A stretch of DNA of 6,082 nucleotides from an uncultured Sporolactobacillus sp. Lineage in GTDB: Bacteria > Bacillota > Bacilli > Bacillales > Sporolactobacillaceae. Position 1 is the stretch's first letter. Each line of letters begins with the position of its first letter. Location: assembly GCA_900543345.1 (NCBI GenBank), contig UQRJ01000186.1:1-6082 (forward strand), given 5' to 3'. A program made the translations under genes and the position numbers. This document shows positions 6,070 through 6,082 of this stretch, one piece after another. The notes beneath the pieces are model-generated. The model did no database searches and was not told where the DNA came from. It saw only the letters and a program-made list of their open reading frames with translations.

Positions 6070-6082
6070 CCTAAGACATCTC
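6070..6082 (+). other. Apparent i7 index (8 bases) and start of P7 tail
   Basis: In a Nextera library the read-2 adapter is followed by an 8-base i7 index and then ATCTCGTATGCC of the P7 tail. Here CCTAAGAC (6070-6077) occupies the index position and ATCTC (6078-6082) matches the first five P7 bases. I recall CCTAAGAC as one of the Nextera XT v2 i7 indexes, but that identity is from memory. Confidence 0.9.

Noticed and set aside
6036..6074. Extension of FliH by twelve residues, or a mobile-element end suggested by the Tn5-like mosaic end
   Set aside because: The mosaic end is followed by synthetic Illumina adapter and index, so it is library sequence and neither a transposon in the genome nor part of FliH.

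Overview
The window is a short contig from a low-to-moderate GC, flagellated Bacillota, most likely order Bacillales. The evidence is a full-length CodY, a regulator restricted to Bacillota, followed by the start of a Bacillus-type fla/che operon in the canonical order flgB-flgC-fliE-fliF-fliG-fliH. The proteins clearly differ from those of Bacillus subtilis, so I place it among Bacillales outside the core Bacillus group and do not resolve the family.

Layout. Bases 1-10 match the end of a Nextera transposase mosaic end, so they are probably residual sequencing adapter. Bases 11 to about 815 hold no gene I can defend; they contain two tandem hairpins (460-523). The hslVU genes that precede codY in B. 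subtilis are not visible. codY (831-1613) has a strong Shine-Dalgarno and is followed by a near-ideal intrinsic terminator (1634-1688). The AT-rich gap 1689-2008 is the control region of the flagellar operon: a perfect 10-bp inverted repeat (1728-1759), a small hairpin (1799-1815), a weak CodY-box-like sequence (1912-1926) and a good sigma-A type promoter with extended -10 (1939-1966). From 2009 onward the genes are tightly packed on the plus strand: flgB and flgC overlap by 1 nt, flgC-fliE are 11 nt apart, fliE-fliF 35 nt, fliF-fliG 12 nt, and fliG-fliH overlap by 14 nt.

How they work together. FliF builds the MS ring in the membrane, FliG docks on the FliF tail to form the torque-receiving C ring, FliE links the MS ring to the rod, FlgB and FlgC are proximal rod subunits, and FliH regulates the export ATPase FliI. 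CodY senses branched-chain amino acids and GTP, and in B. subtilis it represses this same flagellar promoter, so the order codY / promoter / flagellar genes links nutrient status with motility.

The most useful surprise is technical. From 6036 to the end the sequence is Illumina Nextera read-through adapter (19-bp mosaic end, read-2 adapter, an apparent 8-base i7 index, and the first bases of the P7 tail). The apparent FliH C-terminus (LSLIHISEPTRP) is therefore an artefact, and the real gene is cut at 6035. I found no undescribed biological system; the biological content is a conserved core locus with some regulatory details worth checking.
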